A stretch of DNA of 64,000 nucleotides. It comes from Lachnospiraceae bacterium JLR.KK002 (GTDB lineage: Bacteria; Bacillota; Clostridia; Lachnospirales; Lachnospiraceae). Numbering within the stretch: position 1 is the first letter of the stretch; each line of letters opens with the position of its first letter. Below the pieces are notes generated by a model. It worked only from the letters and a program-made list of their open reading frames with translations, did not search any database and was not told the origin of the DNA. The DNA lies in contig JAYMNP010000001.1 of assembly GCA_036941025.1 (NCBI GenBank), positions 620,001 to 684,000 on the forward strand, written 5' to 3'. The position numbers were made by a program, and so were the translations under genes. Positions 1 to 8,794 of the stretch are shown here, piece by piece.

Positions 1-1314
1 GAAGTGTATGTTACCCTGGAGAAAGGCACTTCCAAAAGTAAGAATGAAATCATGCGGCTTCTGGCCAGAGAAAACGTTGTATTCGGAATAAAACAGGATG
101 AAATAGAAAAGAATCTGAAAGAAGCAGAGCAAAGTACCAGAAGATTTCTGGCGGCAGAAGGAGTGCGGCCGGAGCGGGGCCGGGACGGATATTATGAATA
201 TTTCTTTCGGACAGGAATTCCGCAGATTCCGGCAGTCCGACAGGATGGCTCCATTGACTACCAGAACACGGTATATTTTGAACAGGTAAAAGCCGGTCAG
301 GTAATCGCAGTGTACCATGAAGCCCAGCCGGGGATTGGGGGAAGAACCGTAGACGGAACGGAACTCCCTGCTCAGAACGGGCAGGAAAAGCAAATTCTGA
401 AAGGAAGAGGATTCCTTCTTTCCCAGGACAAAAAGACCTATATTGCACGGGAATCCGGAAAAATCGAGCTGAAAAACAATGAAATCACCATTCAGCCCCT
501 GCTGGTGGTAACAGAAGTGACGATATCCACCGGAAATCTGCGGTTTAACGGCAGTATCTGGGTAAAAGGAAATGTGGGAAGCGGCGTGGTGATTCAGTCA
601 AAAGATGAACTGATTATTGAAGGAAATGTGGAAGCTGCCCGTTTACAGAGCGGGAAGCGGATTGTGATAAAAAACGGTGTATCCGGAGGCGGAATGGCGG
701 TAATAGAATCTGCCGAGGATATTCATGGGAAATTTTTTGAAGGAGCGACGCTGACTGCCAATGGAGGGATTTACGCCAATTATGTAATGAACAGTAACCT
801 GATAGCAGGAAAAGAAATTGAAATTTCCGGCAGCAAAGGGGCAATTATCGGCGGAAATGCGGCGGCAGTTAATGGGATTAAAGCCCATCACATCGGAAAC
901 CGTGCCGGACTTCTTACCAATATCTCCCTGGGCGTCAGCAAGGCCATGATTGAAAAAGAAGAAGAAGCAGAGATAAAACTGAAAAAGCTCCAGTCTGAGC
1001 TGGAAATCTTTGAGGAAGCATACAGGAAGCTCCAGAAGCAGTATCCGCTGGAAGTGCGGAATGAAATGGAACTGTACCTGAAAGTGGAACAGGCGACTTA
1101 TATCAAGCGCAAGCAGATGGAGCAGCAGGTAGAACGTACAAAAGAACTGGAAGAAAAGCGGAAGAAAGCAAATGAAGCAAAAATGATGGTATACGGTATC
1201 CTGAACGCCGGGACTGCAGTGCAGATGAACGGACTGCAGTGGACAGCAGCCAGCTCCGTGAGAAATGTCACGGTGCGCCTGTCCGGCAAAGAAATAGGTG
1301 TATTTCGGAATTAA
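1..1314 (+). CDS. FapA-like DUF342 protein, 5' end outside window
   Basis: The reading frame is open from base 1, so the true start lies upstream and about 437 C-terminal residues are seen. The protein matches the DUF342 (FapA, flagellar assembly protein A) family: an N-terminal region with the phrase PGIGGRTVDG (about residues 103-112), then a long beta-helix-like stretch rich in short Gly/Val/Ile repeats (about residues 165-290), then a charged coiled coil (about 315-395) and a short C-terminal domain. Family members are polymer-like cytoplasmic proteins of unclear role, often near chemotaxis, flagellar or signalling genes. Only 12 bases separate it from the downstream response regulator, so the two are probably co-transcribed. 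The family call is firm; the role is not known. Confidence 0.8.
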   Translation, partial: EVYVTLEKGTSKSKNEIMRLLARENVVFGIKQDEIEKNLKEAEQSTRRFLAAEGVRPERGRDGYYEYFFRTGIPQIPAVRQDGSIDYQNTVYFEQVKAGQVIAVYHEAQPGIGGRTVDGTELPAQNGQEKQILKGRGFLLSQDKKTYIARESGKIELKNNEITIQPLLVVTEVTISTGNLRFNGSIWVKGNVGSGVVIQSKDELIIEGNVEAARLQSGKRIVIKNGVSGGGMAVIESAEDIHGKFFEGATLTANGGIYANYVMNSNLIAGKEIEISGSKGAIIGGNAAAVNGIKAHHIGNRAGLLTNISLGVSKAMIEKEEEAEIKLKKLQSELEIFEEAYRKLQKQYPLEVRNEMELYLKVEQATYIKRKQMEQQVERTKELEEKRKKANEAKMMVYGILNAGTAVQMNGLQWTAASSVRNVTVRLSGKEIGVFRN

Positions 1315-1326
1315 GGAGGAAACAGT

Positions 1327-2430
1327 ATGAATCGTCATAAAATATTGGTTGTGGATGATGTGGAAAGCAACCGCATGATTCTGGCAGAAATTTTTCGCAG
1401 AGATTACCAGATTCTGGAAGCCTCAGATGTAAAAACCACTTTGCAGATTCTGGAGAAAAGTTCCGGAGAGACAGCGGCAGTGCTGCTGGACTGGCACCTG
1501 TCCGAAGAAGATGGAAGCAGGGTACTGGAGGAAATGAAACAAAAAGGCTGGATGAATCATATTCCGGTACTGGTGGTTACCGCAGAACAGTCCATAGATA
1601 CAGAAAAACAGTGTATCGGGCTGGGAGCCGCCGACATGATACGCAAGCCTTTTGATTCGGATGTAATCCGGAAACGGGTAGACAATAATATATCTCTGTA
1701 TCAGCATAAAAACCATATGGAAGAAAAAGTGCAGGAACAGAACCAGATTCTGCGGAAACAGTATGCGGTAATGAAGCTGCAGGCAGATAAGCTGAAAAAA
1801 TCCAGCCAGCAGATGATCGACATTGTATGTAATATTCTGGAACATCATTATCCGGAATTTGATGAAAATACACAGACCGTAAGGGAAATCAGCAGGATTA
1901 TCGGAAGAAAAGTGCAGGCCCATTATCCGGAATATAAGCTGACAGACGCAGATGTGGAAGCCATTGCAGAGCTGGCAGCTCTCAGGGATATCGGCAAACT
2001 TCTGATTTCAGATCATGTGCTGTTCAAACCGGCGAAACTTACCAGAGAAGAAAAAGAATATATGAAATCCCATACGGCCAAAGGCTGTGAAATTATGAAA
2101 ATGATGAAAGGTATTCAGACTCCTGACGACCACAGGAAAAGTATGGAAATCTGTCGTTATCATCATGAGCGTTACGATGGAAAAGGGTATCCGGAAGGGC
2201 TGAAAGGAGATGAGATACCAATTTCCGCCCAGATTGTATCTGTGGTGGACGCCTACCATGCGCTGATCAGCGAACGTATTTACAAGCGGGCATATCCCAA
2301 AGAAGAAGCATATTATATGGTTCTGGGCGGTGAATGCGGGATTTTTTCACCGAAAATTATGGAATGTTTCCGCATGTCCAGAAGAGAAATTGAAGCAATA
2401 AATTCAGAGGAAAGGGAGGAAAAATTATGA
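1327..2430 (+). CDS. Response regulator with degenerate HD-GYP domain
   Basis: 367 residues with RBS AGGAGG just upstream. Residues 1-120 are a receiver domain: acidic pocket VVDD at 8-11, phospho-acceptor D55 in LLDWHL, and the conserved Lys in RKPF near 107. A coiled coil (about 128-165) leads to an HD-GYP domain (about 170-350) with HHERYDGKGYPEG near 279. In active HD-GYP phosphodiesterases the metal-binding pair reads HD; here it is R220-D221 (LRDIGK), and the early helix has NTQTVRE where a His is usual. Cyclic-di-GMP hydrolysis is therefore doubtful (inference). Its stop codon overlaps the start of the Hpt gene, implying translational coupling. Confidence 0.88.
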   Translation: MNRHKILVVDDVESNRMILAEIFRRDYQILEASDVKTTLQILEKSSGETAAVLLDWHLSEEDGSRVLEEMKQKGWMNHIPVLVVTAEQSIDTEKQCIGLGAADMIRKPFDSDVIRKRVDNNISLYQHKNHMEEKVQEQNQILRKQYAVMKLQADKLKKSSQQMIDIVCNILEHHYPEFDENTQTVREISRIIGRKVQAHYPEYKLTDADVEAIAELAALRDIGKLLISDHVLFKPAKLTREEKEYMKSHTAKGCEIMKMMKGIQTPDDHRKSMEICRYHHERYDGKGYPEGLKGDEIPISAQIVSVVDAYHALISERIYKRAYPKEEAYYMVLGGECGIFSPKIMECFRMSRREIEAINSEEREEKL

Positions 2431-2783
2431 ATCAGGAGATAAAAGAAGGATTAAGTGCAGCAGGCGTAAATATGAAAGAGGCACTGGAGCGGCTGATGAA
2501 CAACGAAATGCTGCTGGAGAGGCTGCTGATTAAATTTAAGGCGGATAAGAATTTCCCAGGGCTGGAAAAAGCGCTGGGAGAGCAGAATTATGAGGAAGCC
2601 TTTCACTGTGCCCACACGCTGAAAGGAGTAGCGGGAAATCTGGGCATGAAAAAACTGATGGAAGCGGATATTGTGGTGGTGGAGAAGCTGCGCAGCCAGA
2701 ATTACGATGGGCTTGAAGCAGACATGGAAGAAGTGCGGGCTGCTTATAACAGCGTCATGGACGTGATTCAGAAAATGGGCTGA
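2427..2783 (+). CDS. Hpt-domain phosphotransfer protein
   Basis: 118 residues, a stand-alone histidine phosphotransfer domain. The phospho-accepting residue is H63 in CAHTLKGVAGNLG, the classic AHxLKG motif. It probably shuttles phosphoryl groups between a hybrid histidine kinase and a receiver domain. The most obvious partner is the receiver of the upstream gene, whose stop codon overlaps this start by 4 bases. No histidine kinase is present in the window, so the kinase must be encoded elsewhere. Confidence 0.88.
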   Translation: MNQEIKEGLSAAGVNMKEALERLMNNEMLLERLLIKFKADKNFPGLEKALGEQNYEEAFHCAHTLKGVAGNLGMKKLMEADIVVVEKLRSQNYDGLEADMEEVRAAYNSVMDVIQKMG

Positions 2784-2798
2784 AAGAAATATGTACCA

Positions 2799-2827
2799 TT
2801 GTACCGAAAGAAAGATTGTGATACAAT
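2799..2827 (+). promoter_or_regulatory. Sigma-70-type promoter for the degV-family gene
   Basis: TTGTAC at 2799-2804 and TACAAT at 2822-2827, separated by 17 bases, about 34 bases before the GTG start of the DegV gene. This separates degV transcription from the preceding signalling operon. Confidence 0.6.
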
Positions 2828-2860
2828 GATGGGTAGAAAAATCAAAGGAGGACAACTCAG

Positions 2861-3733
2861 GTGGGAAAAATTGCAGTTGTAACAGACAGTAACAGCGGAA
2901 TTACCCAGGAACAGGCGAAAGAATACGGAGTAAATGTGCTGCCCATGCCATTTTTTATCAATGGAGAGACATATTTTGAAGATATTGATTTAACCCAGGA
3001 ACAATTTTATGAAAAACTGGAAAGCGATGCGGAAATTTCCACTTCCATGCCGGCGGTGGGTTCTGTGACGGATTTGTGGGACAGTTTGCTGAAAGAGTAT
3101 GAGGAAATCGTTCATATTCCCATGTCCAGCGGGCTGAGTGGCTCCTGTGAGACAGCCATTATGTTGTCTCAGGACTATGACGGACGTGTTCAGGTGGTAA
3201 ATAATCAGCGTATTTCCGTTACCCAGAAACAGTCTGTACTGGATGCGGCGGAACTGGTAAAGCGGGGATTAAAAGCAGAAGAAATCAAAAATTATCTGGA
3301 AAAGACGAAATACGATTCCAGTATTTATATTATGGTAGACACTCTGTATTATCTGAAAAAGGGCGGAAGAATTACGCCGGCAGCGGCAGCCCTGGGCACA
3401 CTGCTGAAATTAAAGCCGGTGCTCCAGATTCAGGGGGAAAAGCTGGACGCCTTTGCCAGGGCCAGAACTCTGAAGCAGGCAAAGAATATTATGATTGAAG
3501 CTGTGAAAAATGATTTTGTCAAACGTTTCGGAGACGAAACAGGAGAAAACATGAATCTTTTTATTGCCTATACCAAAGACCGGGAGACAGCTCTGGAATT
3601 TAAAGCTCAGGTGCAGGAAGCATTTCCCGACGGGGATATTCAGATGGCAGACCCTCTGTCTTTGAGCGTGGCATGTCATATTGGGCCGGGAGCTCTGGCG
3701 CTTGCATGTGCCAGAAAACTTTCTTCCGACTGA
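2861..3733 (+). CDS. DegV family fatty-acid-binding protein
   Basis: 290 residues starting at GTG, placed by the strong RBS AAAGGAGG upstream. It begins VVTDSNSGIT and has the DegV lipid-head-group motif SSGLSGSCETA (about residues 87-97). DegV proteins (FakB type) bind a fatty acid for phosphorylation by the kinase FakA, feeding exogenous fatty acids into phospholipid synthesis. FakA is not in this window, and many Clostridia carry several FakB-like paralogues with different acyl preference. Full length for the family. Confidence 0.88.
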   Translation: MGKIAVVTDSNSGITQEQAKEYGVNVLPMPFFINGETYFEDIDLTQEQFYEKLESDAEISTSMPAVGSVTDLWDSLLKEYEEIVHIPMSSGLSGSCETAIMLSQDYDGRVQVVNNQRISVTQKQSVLDAAELVKRGLKAEEIKNYLEKTKYDSSIYIMVDTLYYLKKGGRITPAAAALGTLLKLKPVLQIQGEKLDAFARARTLKQAKNIMIEAVKNDFVKRFGDETGENMNLFIAYTKDRETALEFKAQVQEAFPDGDIQMADPLSLSVACHIGPGALALACARKLSSD

Positions 3734-3763
3734 CAGCCGGATTTTACAAAGGAGGAGGAACAC

Positions 3764-5234
3764 ATGAAAAAGCGTATAGGAACTGTGGCTGTATAAGGAG
3801 CCGGAGGATATTCAGGCGGCAGGTCCGGAGTTTCTGGAAGACAAAATGAAGTCCATACAGGAACAGATGGAGGAATTTCTGAATCTGGGAATGCAGATTG
3901 CCAATGCGGTACTGGCGGGTGATATGGAAAGTCTGGCGCCTGTGGTGGAAGAGCGGGCAAAGTTGATTGCGTCCCTTGAAGAGAGCAAAATTGCCTATAC
4001 GGAAGATCTGGAGAACAGAATCCAGTATGTTTCCGATAAAATAGATATAAAAATATCCGGTACGTTTGTCTTTGATGTGATAGCCATTGTGATTTTTCTG
4101 GTGTTTTCGGCTGTCACTATGCTGATTGTAATACGCACCGTGGCAAATCCGGCGAAGAATGCCAGCGGCCATCTGAGCCAGATTGTGGAGAAGATTCAGA
4201 AGAACGAAGGAGATTTGACGGAGCGTATTGATATCCAGACGGAAGACGAAGTGGGACAGCTTGTTCAGGGAGTTAATGGCTTTATAGAGCAGCTTCAGAT
4301 GGTTATGTAGAAGTTAAAAGACCGTTTGGAACAGATGTTTGACTCGGTTAATAATATCAACAATCGGGTGTACTCCTCCAATGAAGATGTAACGAATGTA
4401 TCGGCTTCCATGGAAGAACTGGCAGCCAGCATGGAAGAAGTTTCCGCCACTCTGGAGCAGATTGCCGAAGGAAGCGGCGGAGTTTATGCGAAAGTAAAAT
4501 CCATGGCCGAGGGGGCTGAAAACGGTTCTGAGCTGGTGGAGCAGATTAAGAACAGGGATCAGGATGTGAGAAAACGTACGGTAGAAAATAAAATGGCTGT
4601 CAATAAAATGCTGGTGGATATCCGAAATACGCTGGAAGAAGCAGTTACCGAGAGCCGCAGCGTGGAGCGCATTAACGAACTGACGGGAGAGATACTGGAT
4701 ATTACCAGCCAGACGAACCTGCTGGCATTAAATGCTTCCATAGAAGCAGCCCGCGCCGGAGACGCGGGAAAGGGATTTGCAGTTGTGGCGGACGAAATAC
4801 GTGTCCTTGCAGATAACAGCAGAGATACGGCCAATAATATTCAGGATATCAGCCGAATGGTTACCGGTGCGGTGGAAAAACTGGCGGGAAATGCGGAGAG
4901 TATGCTGAAATTTATTGATGAGAGCGTACTGAAGGATTACGATAAATTTGTAGAGCTTGCCAACTATTACCAGAAGGATGCGGAAAGCGTGAATGATCTG
5001 GTAACAGAATTTGCAGACAGAACTGCAGAGACGGAAGAGATTATGGAGCGGATTAATACGGGAATCAATAATATTTCCGTTACTGTAGATGAAAGTGCCA
5101 GAGGCGTTACCAATGCGGCGGAAAGCGCCGGCAGTCTGGTGGAATCAATGGCACATATCAAGCAGGAGGCAGAGAACAATCAGACAATTTCTGAAGAACT
5201 GCGCGATGAGGTAGAGCGGTTTAAGAAAGTGTAG
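3764..5234 (+). pseudogene. Methyl-accepting chemotaxis protein, disrupted
   Basis: A chemoreceptor gene with at least two lesions. An ATG at 3764 behind RBS AGGAGG opens MKKRIGT and hits TAA at 3794. The rest continues in another frame, so most of the N-terminal sensor is missing (deletion plus frameshift). From about 3780 the other frame reads sensor helix, a membrane segment (about 4068-4140), HAMP, then an in-frame TAG at 4308-4310, after which the same frame runs to 5234 with a full signalling tip ([32 protein letters not shown]). The TAG probably replaced a Gln codon (CAG), as the flanking residues still match the family. The conserved remainder suggests recent decay. Confidence 0.85.
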
Positions 5235-5258
5235 AAACGAAATACGGATAATAAATGC

Positions 5259-5305
5259 AAAGCTGCTGTACCGGTGATAAAACGCCATGGGTACAGCAGC
5301 TTTTT
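5259..5305 (+). terminator. Rho-independent terminator
   Basis: Inverted repeat AAAGCTGCTGTACC (5259-5272) and GGTACAGCAGCTTT (5290-5303) followed by T residues, directly after the chemoreceptor pseudogene. Confidence 0.8.
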
Positions 5306-5310
5306 GTTAA

Positions 5311-5400
5311 GATACGCAGCTCGCGGAGAGAAAATCTATTGCTGCGCAATCTGCTCGCGCGCGAAGAATGCGCAAGCGCATTCTTTTTTATCTTACAGGA
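5311..5400. repeat. Modular hairpin intergenic element, copy 1
   Basis: The block from 5314 to 5362 (CGCAGCTCGCGGAGAG ... GCTGCGCAATCTGCTCGCGC) is almost identical to 20288-20336 and recognisable in diverged form at 58883. It is followed by a perfect hairpin AGAATGCGC/GCGCATTCT (5365-5384) with a T run, and then TATCTTACAGGAAA, a phrase that recurs near 20212 and 52155. It lies between the convergent chemoreceptor pseudogene and MATE gene. Confidence 0.7.
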
Positions 5401-5405
5401 AATAC

Positions 5406-6740
5406 TTACAGCAGCCTGCGGGCTTTCTGTTTCCAGAACAGATAGGTGAACAGCAGAAGTATACCTGTTGCGGCCCATGCAGCAGGATTGGTATAGCATA
5501 CCGCCTGGTAACCGAAAGGCTCCAGAAACAGCGCAATCACAAATACCCGGCATACCAGCTCCAGTACGCCGCTCATTACAGGAATAAAAGTCTGGTCCAG
5601 TCCCTGCAAAGAACTGCGGTACAGAAAAATCATGGCCAGCGGTATGAAGAAGAAGGACACCGTGTTCAGGTAAGCGACAGCATATTCCAGTACCGTATCA
5701 GAAGGATTTTTCAGGAAAAGACATACAATATACTTTCCGAATCCTGCGGTAATGACAGTACCCAACAGGGATATCACCAGTACCAGCAGGAATCCTTTTC
5801 GCATTCCGTCGAAAATACGCTCGTATTTTCTGGCGCCCAGATTCTGTCCGCAATAGGTGGCCATGGTGGTTCCCAGCGCAGGCATGGTCTGGGTAGCCAG
5901 ATTTTCTACTTTGGAAGCGGCTGTATAGGAAGCCACCACACTGGAGCCGAATACATTTACAGCGCCCTGCAGAATCATAACGCCCACTGCGGTTACCGAG
6001 TAATTGACGGACATGGGAATGCCCACGGACAACAGATCCCGGATGCTTTTCCAGTCAAAATAAAAATCCTTTCGCTGCAGTTTCAGCAAATCTATGCGGG
6101 CAAACATATAGAAAAAGCACAGCAGAGCAGAAATTCCCTGTGCGATGATGGTTGCCCAGGCAGCTCCTTCCGGTCCGGAATGAAGCACTACAATATAAAA
6201 TAAATCCAGAAGAATATTCAAAAAAGAAGCAAAAATCAGAAAATACAGAGGTGTTTTGCTGTCCCCTACCCCTCTTAATATGGAAGCGGAAATATTAAAT
6301 GCCATGGTGGCGGCAATTCCGCCGTAAATGATGGTGATATAATCATTTGCCATATCCAGAATATTTTCCGGTGTTTTCATAAACAGCAGCAGGTTCCTGG
6401 ATTCCGTAATGGTCAGGGCGGTGATGAGTAAAGATACCGCCAGGCCAAGAATCAGAGAAACAGCCACGTAATGTTTCAGACGGCTTTCGTCTCTGGCGCC
6501 GAAAGCATGGGAAATCAGAACGCCGAACCCCTGCGCAATGCCCATGGCAAAGCCCAGTACCAGAAACATAATGGAGCCGGTGGAGCCAACGGCCGCAAGA
6601 GCATCCTCTCCCAGAAACTGGCCTACAATCACAGCGTCTGCCATATTGTAAAACTGCTGGAATAAATTGCCCAGCAGCACAGGGATGGAAAAGAAAATAA
6701 TGATTTTCCAGGGATTTCCCGTTGTCATATCTTTTGTCAT
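5406..6740 (-). CDS. MATE family multidrug/sodium antiporter
   Basis: 444 residues with about 12 hydrophobic segments. The N-terminal half contains the family pattern of residues around PVLLGNLFQQFYNMADAVIV, and the middle has GAVNVFGSSVVASYTAA. MATE transporters export organic cations and drugs by sodium or proton antiport in the cytoplasmic membrane. RBS AGGAGG is 7 bases before the ATG. It follows the TRIC-like gene by only 12 bases on the same strand, so the two form a small operon. The substrate cannot be read from sequence. Confidence 0.9.
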   Translation of the reverse strand: MTKDMTTGNPWKIIIFFSIPVLLGNLFQQFYNMADAVIVGQFLGEDALAAVGSTGSIMFLVLGFAMGIAQGFGVLISHAFGARDESRLKHYVAVSLILGLAVSLLITALTITESRNLLLFMKTPENILDMANDYITIIYGGIAATMAFNISASILRGVGDSKTPLYFLIFASFLNILLDLFYIVVLHSGPEGAAWATIIAQGISALLCFFYMFARIDLLKLQRKDFYFDWKSIRDLLSVGIPMSVNYSVTAVGVMILQGAVNVFGSSVVASYTAASKVENLATQTMPALGTTMATYCGQNLGARKYERIFDGMRKGFLLVLVISLLGTVITAGFGKYIVCLFLKNPSDTVLEYAVAYLNTVSFFFIPLAMIFLYRSSLQGLDQTFIPVMSGVLELVCRVFVIALFLEPFGYQAVCYTNPAAWAATGILLLFTYLFWKQKARRLL

Positions 6741-6752
6741 ATTGATTCCTCC

Positions 6753-7403
6753 TTATCGAATGCGGGGCAGGTTCCAGCGGTAACGGGCTGCCAGCAGCCG
6801 AATCACCACCACAGCGGCAGAACTGACGAGCATGGCGGCAATATCCGGAATCAGCCTGTACAGGAAAATATACAGAAAGGCTCCGGCCAGTGCAGCGCAG
6901 GCATATACATGTTTGACAAAGACAAAAGGCGTATCGCCTGCCATAATATCCCGCATCATGCCGCCGCCGATACCCGTTGCCACACCCACAAAAACCAGAA
7001 GAAACAGGTTATGGCTGTGGCTGCTTTCCAGTTCCATGGCGGTACGGATACCCATCACTGTGAAAATCCCAAGTCCCACAGCGTCCAGCGTGCTCATCAG
7101 GCGTTCGTACCGCTCCAGAAACGTGCTTTCCAGCAGTTCCTTTTTCAGATAGAACAGAAGAAACAACAGGCAGGAAGTCAGAATGGCGGTTCCCACATAG
7201 GCAAAATTCCGGAACATTTTGGGTGGATGAATGCCCAGAAGCACATCACGGACACAGCCTCCGCCCACTGCCGTGGTGATTCCAAGCACATTGATGCCGA
7301 AAATATCCATATTTTTCCGGATGCCCAGCATGGCGCCGGAGGAAGCAAAGGCAATGGTGCCGATGATTTCCAGAAGAAAAATAAAAAGTTCTGAGTAAGA
7401 CAT
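6753..7403 (-). CDS. TRIC-like (UPF0126/YicG) channel family protein
   Basis: 216 residues from the ATG that follows RBS AAAGGAG; the open frame extends far upstream but that part is LysR-gene antisense. It is built from two repeats, each with a Gly-rich kinked helix: AVGGGCVRDVL (about residues 45-55) and GIGGGMMRDIM (about 130-140). Seven hydrophobic segments are predicted. Prokaryotic members of this fold are trimeric cation channels; E. coli YicG is the usual uncharacterised reference. It is divergent from the LysR gene at 7602 and upstream of the MATE gene, so LysR control is possible but unproven. Confidence 0.85.
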   Translation of the reverse strand: MSYSELFIFLLEIIGTIAFASSGAMLGIRKNMDIFGINVLGITTAVGGGCVRDVLLGIHPPKMFRNFAYVGTAILTSCLLFLLFYLKKELLESTFLERYERLMSTLDAVGLGIFTVMGIRTAMELESSHSHNLFLLVFVGVATGIGGGMMRDIMAGDTPFVFVKHVYACAALAGAFLYIFLYRLIPDIAAMLVSSAAVVVIRLLAARYRWNLPRIR

Positions 7404-7524
7404 AAAAAACTCCTTTGATTCAGTGAATTCTATCATTATACAGAATGCGGGTGCAAAATACAATAGAAAAATACCATAACAGAATAATCGAAAGAAAGGT
7501 GTCGATTTTTGCTCATGCCTGCTG

Positions 7525-7530
7525 TATAAT
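7525..7530 (+). promoter_or_regulatory. Likely -10 box of the lysR promoter
   Basis: TATAAT at 7525-7530. A transcript starting near 7537 leaves no room for an RBS before the first in-frame ATG at 7539, which supports the later ATG at 7602 as the translation start. The -35 region is weak. Confidence 0.5.
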
Positions 7531-7601
7531 AAAAAAATATGATGGTAACAGGAACAGTAGAGAATATTCAGTACCTGAAGGCAGGAACAGGGGCGGCATG
7601 T

Positions 7602-8513
7602 ATGGTAGATATCAATCTGGAGTATTATAAAATTTTTTATTATGTGGGCAGAGCCGGAAGCATTACTCTGGCGGCGGAAGAACTGTCCGTCTCCCAGCCT
7701 GCGGTAAGTCAGGCGGTCCGGCATCTGGAGGAATCCCTGGGCAGTCCGCTGTTTGTCCGAAATCCCAGAGGCGTCCGATTCACACCGGAAGGAGAAATGC
7801 TCTATTCCTTTGTGCAGCGGGGATACGAGTACATCCGGCAGGGAGAGCGGAAGTTTCGGGAAATGCTGAATCTGGAAACAGGGGAAATCCGAATCGGAGC
7901 CAGCGATATGACATTGCAGTTTTATCTGCTGGAAGTGCTGGAACAGTTTCACGAACAGTTCCCCGGTATTAAGGTGGCGGTAACCAATGCGCCTACGCCG
8001 GAGACTCTGAAACATCTCCAGGACGGGAAAATTGATTTCGGCGTGGTGAGTACGCCCCTGAACAACCGCAGGGACTGGAATGTGAAAAAGGTGCGTCAGA
8101 TTGAAGACGTGTTTGTAGCCGGAAAAAAATTCAGTTTCCTGCAAAATCAGGTGCTCTCTTATCAGGAGCTGGGACGCCTGCCGGTGCTCTGCCTGGAAAA
8201 AAATACCTCCACACGGAATTATGTGGATGGATTTCTGGAAAAAAACGGTGTGGTGCTTTCTCCGGAATTTGAACTGGCCACCAGCAATATGCTCATCCAG
8301 TTTGCCAGAAAAGGGATGGGAATTGCCAGTGTGATGAAAGATTTTGCAGAAGAATTTCTGCGCACAGGGGAACTGTTTCTGCTTGAATTTGAAGAAAAGA
8401 TTCCTTTCCGGGAATTCTGTGTGGTGACGGACGAGCGGATACCGGTGCCGGCTGCCGCCGGAAAACTGCTGGAAATGATAGACGAAAGGCATGGAGAAAA
8501 GAAAAAACGGTAG
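7602..8513 (+). CDS. LysR family transcriptional regulator
   Basis: 303 residues from the ATG at 7602, which gives the standard LysR N-terminus (winged HTH within residues 1-60, with SQPAVSQAVRHLEESLG as the recognition region and FVRNPRGVRFTPEG as the wing). The rest is a periplasmic-binding-protein-like effector domain (about 88-290). A 21-residue longer form from 7539 is possible but would lack an RBS. LysR regulators usually act on a divergent or adjacent gene; the divergent TRIC-like/MATE pair starts about 200 bases away. The effector is unknown. Confidence 0.9.
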   Translation: MVDINLEYYKIFYYVGRAGSITLAAEELSVSQPAVSQAVRHLEESLGSPLFVRNPRGVRFTPEGEMLYSFVQRGYEYIRQGERKFREMLNLETGEIRIGASDMTLQFYLLEVLEQFHEQFPGIKVAVTNAPTPETLKHLQDGKIDFGVVSTPLNNRRDWNVKKVRQIEDVFVAGKKFSFLQNQVLSYQELGRLPVLCLEKNTSTRNYVDGFLEKNGVVLSPEFELATSNMLIQFARKGMGIASVMKDFAEEFLRTGELFLLEFEEKIPFREFCVVTDERIPVPAAAGKLLEMIDERHGEKKKR

Positions 8514-8534
8514 AAGAAAAGCGATTCCTTTCCG

Positions 8535-8632
8535 GAAAGACCGTCAAAAGAAAACTGTTATGAGAAAACTGTTATGAGAAGACTGTCAAAAGAAAACTGT
8601 CGTGAGAAGGCTGTCATGAGAAGACTGTCATA
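8535..8632. repeat. Seven tandem 14-bp repeats upstream of purA
   Basis: Seven head-to-tail copies of a 14-base unit with consensus AGAARACTGTCATG: 8535, 8549, 8563, 8577, 8591, 8605 and 8619. Copies 2 and 3 are identical; the others differ at 1-4 positions. The array ends about 35 bases before the purA -35 box. The spacing is not a helical turn multiple (14 bp is about 1.3 turns). Confidence 0.9.
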
Positions 8633-8666
8633 ACAGGAATTTATGTTAAATATAATAAACATTGAT

Positions 8667-8695
8667 TTTACTTATACAGAGAATTGGGGTATACT
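8667..8695 (+). promoter_or_regulatory. purA promoter
   Basis: TTTACT (8667-8672) and TATACT (8690-8695) with a 17-base spacer. The leader is about 95 bases and contains a short hairpin CCGGGAAA/TTTCCGG near 8705. No purine-riboswitch signature was recognised in it. Confidence 0.6.
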
Positions 8696-8794
8696 AAACT
8701 GGTGTCCGGGAAATGTTTCCGGCATAATCCAGGAAGTAACGAACAGAAAGCAAAGGATTCCCTCTGGAAGAAGGGAAATAAGGAGGAACTTTAC

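Noticed and set aside
4..1314. GTG at base 4 as a true start of the DUF342 gene
   Set aside because: The frame is open to the window edge and the protein is shorter than family norms, so the start lies upstream.
7404..8492. Long minus-strand extension of the TRIC-like frame
   Set aside because: It is antisense to the LysR gene and the family start is at 7403.
8535..8632. CRISPR-like repeat
   Set aside because: Units are contiguous 14-mers without spacers.
8696..8790. Purine riboswitch in the purA leader
   Set aside because: The leader is short and only a simple hairpin was found; the conserved junction of purine riboswitches is absent.
8684..8794. N-terminal extension of purA
   Set aside because: It overlaps the promoter; the ATG at 8795 has a strong RBS and matches the family start.
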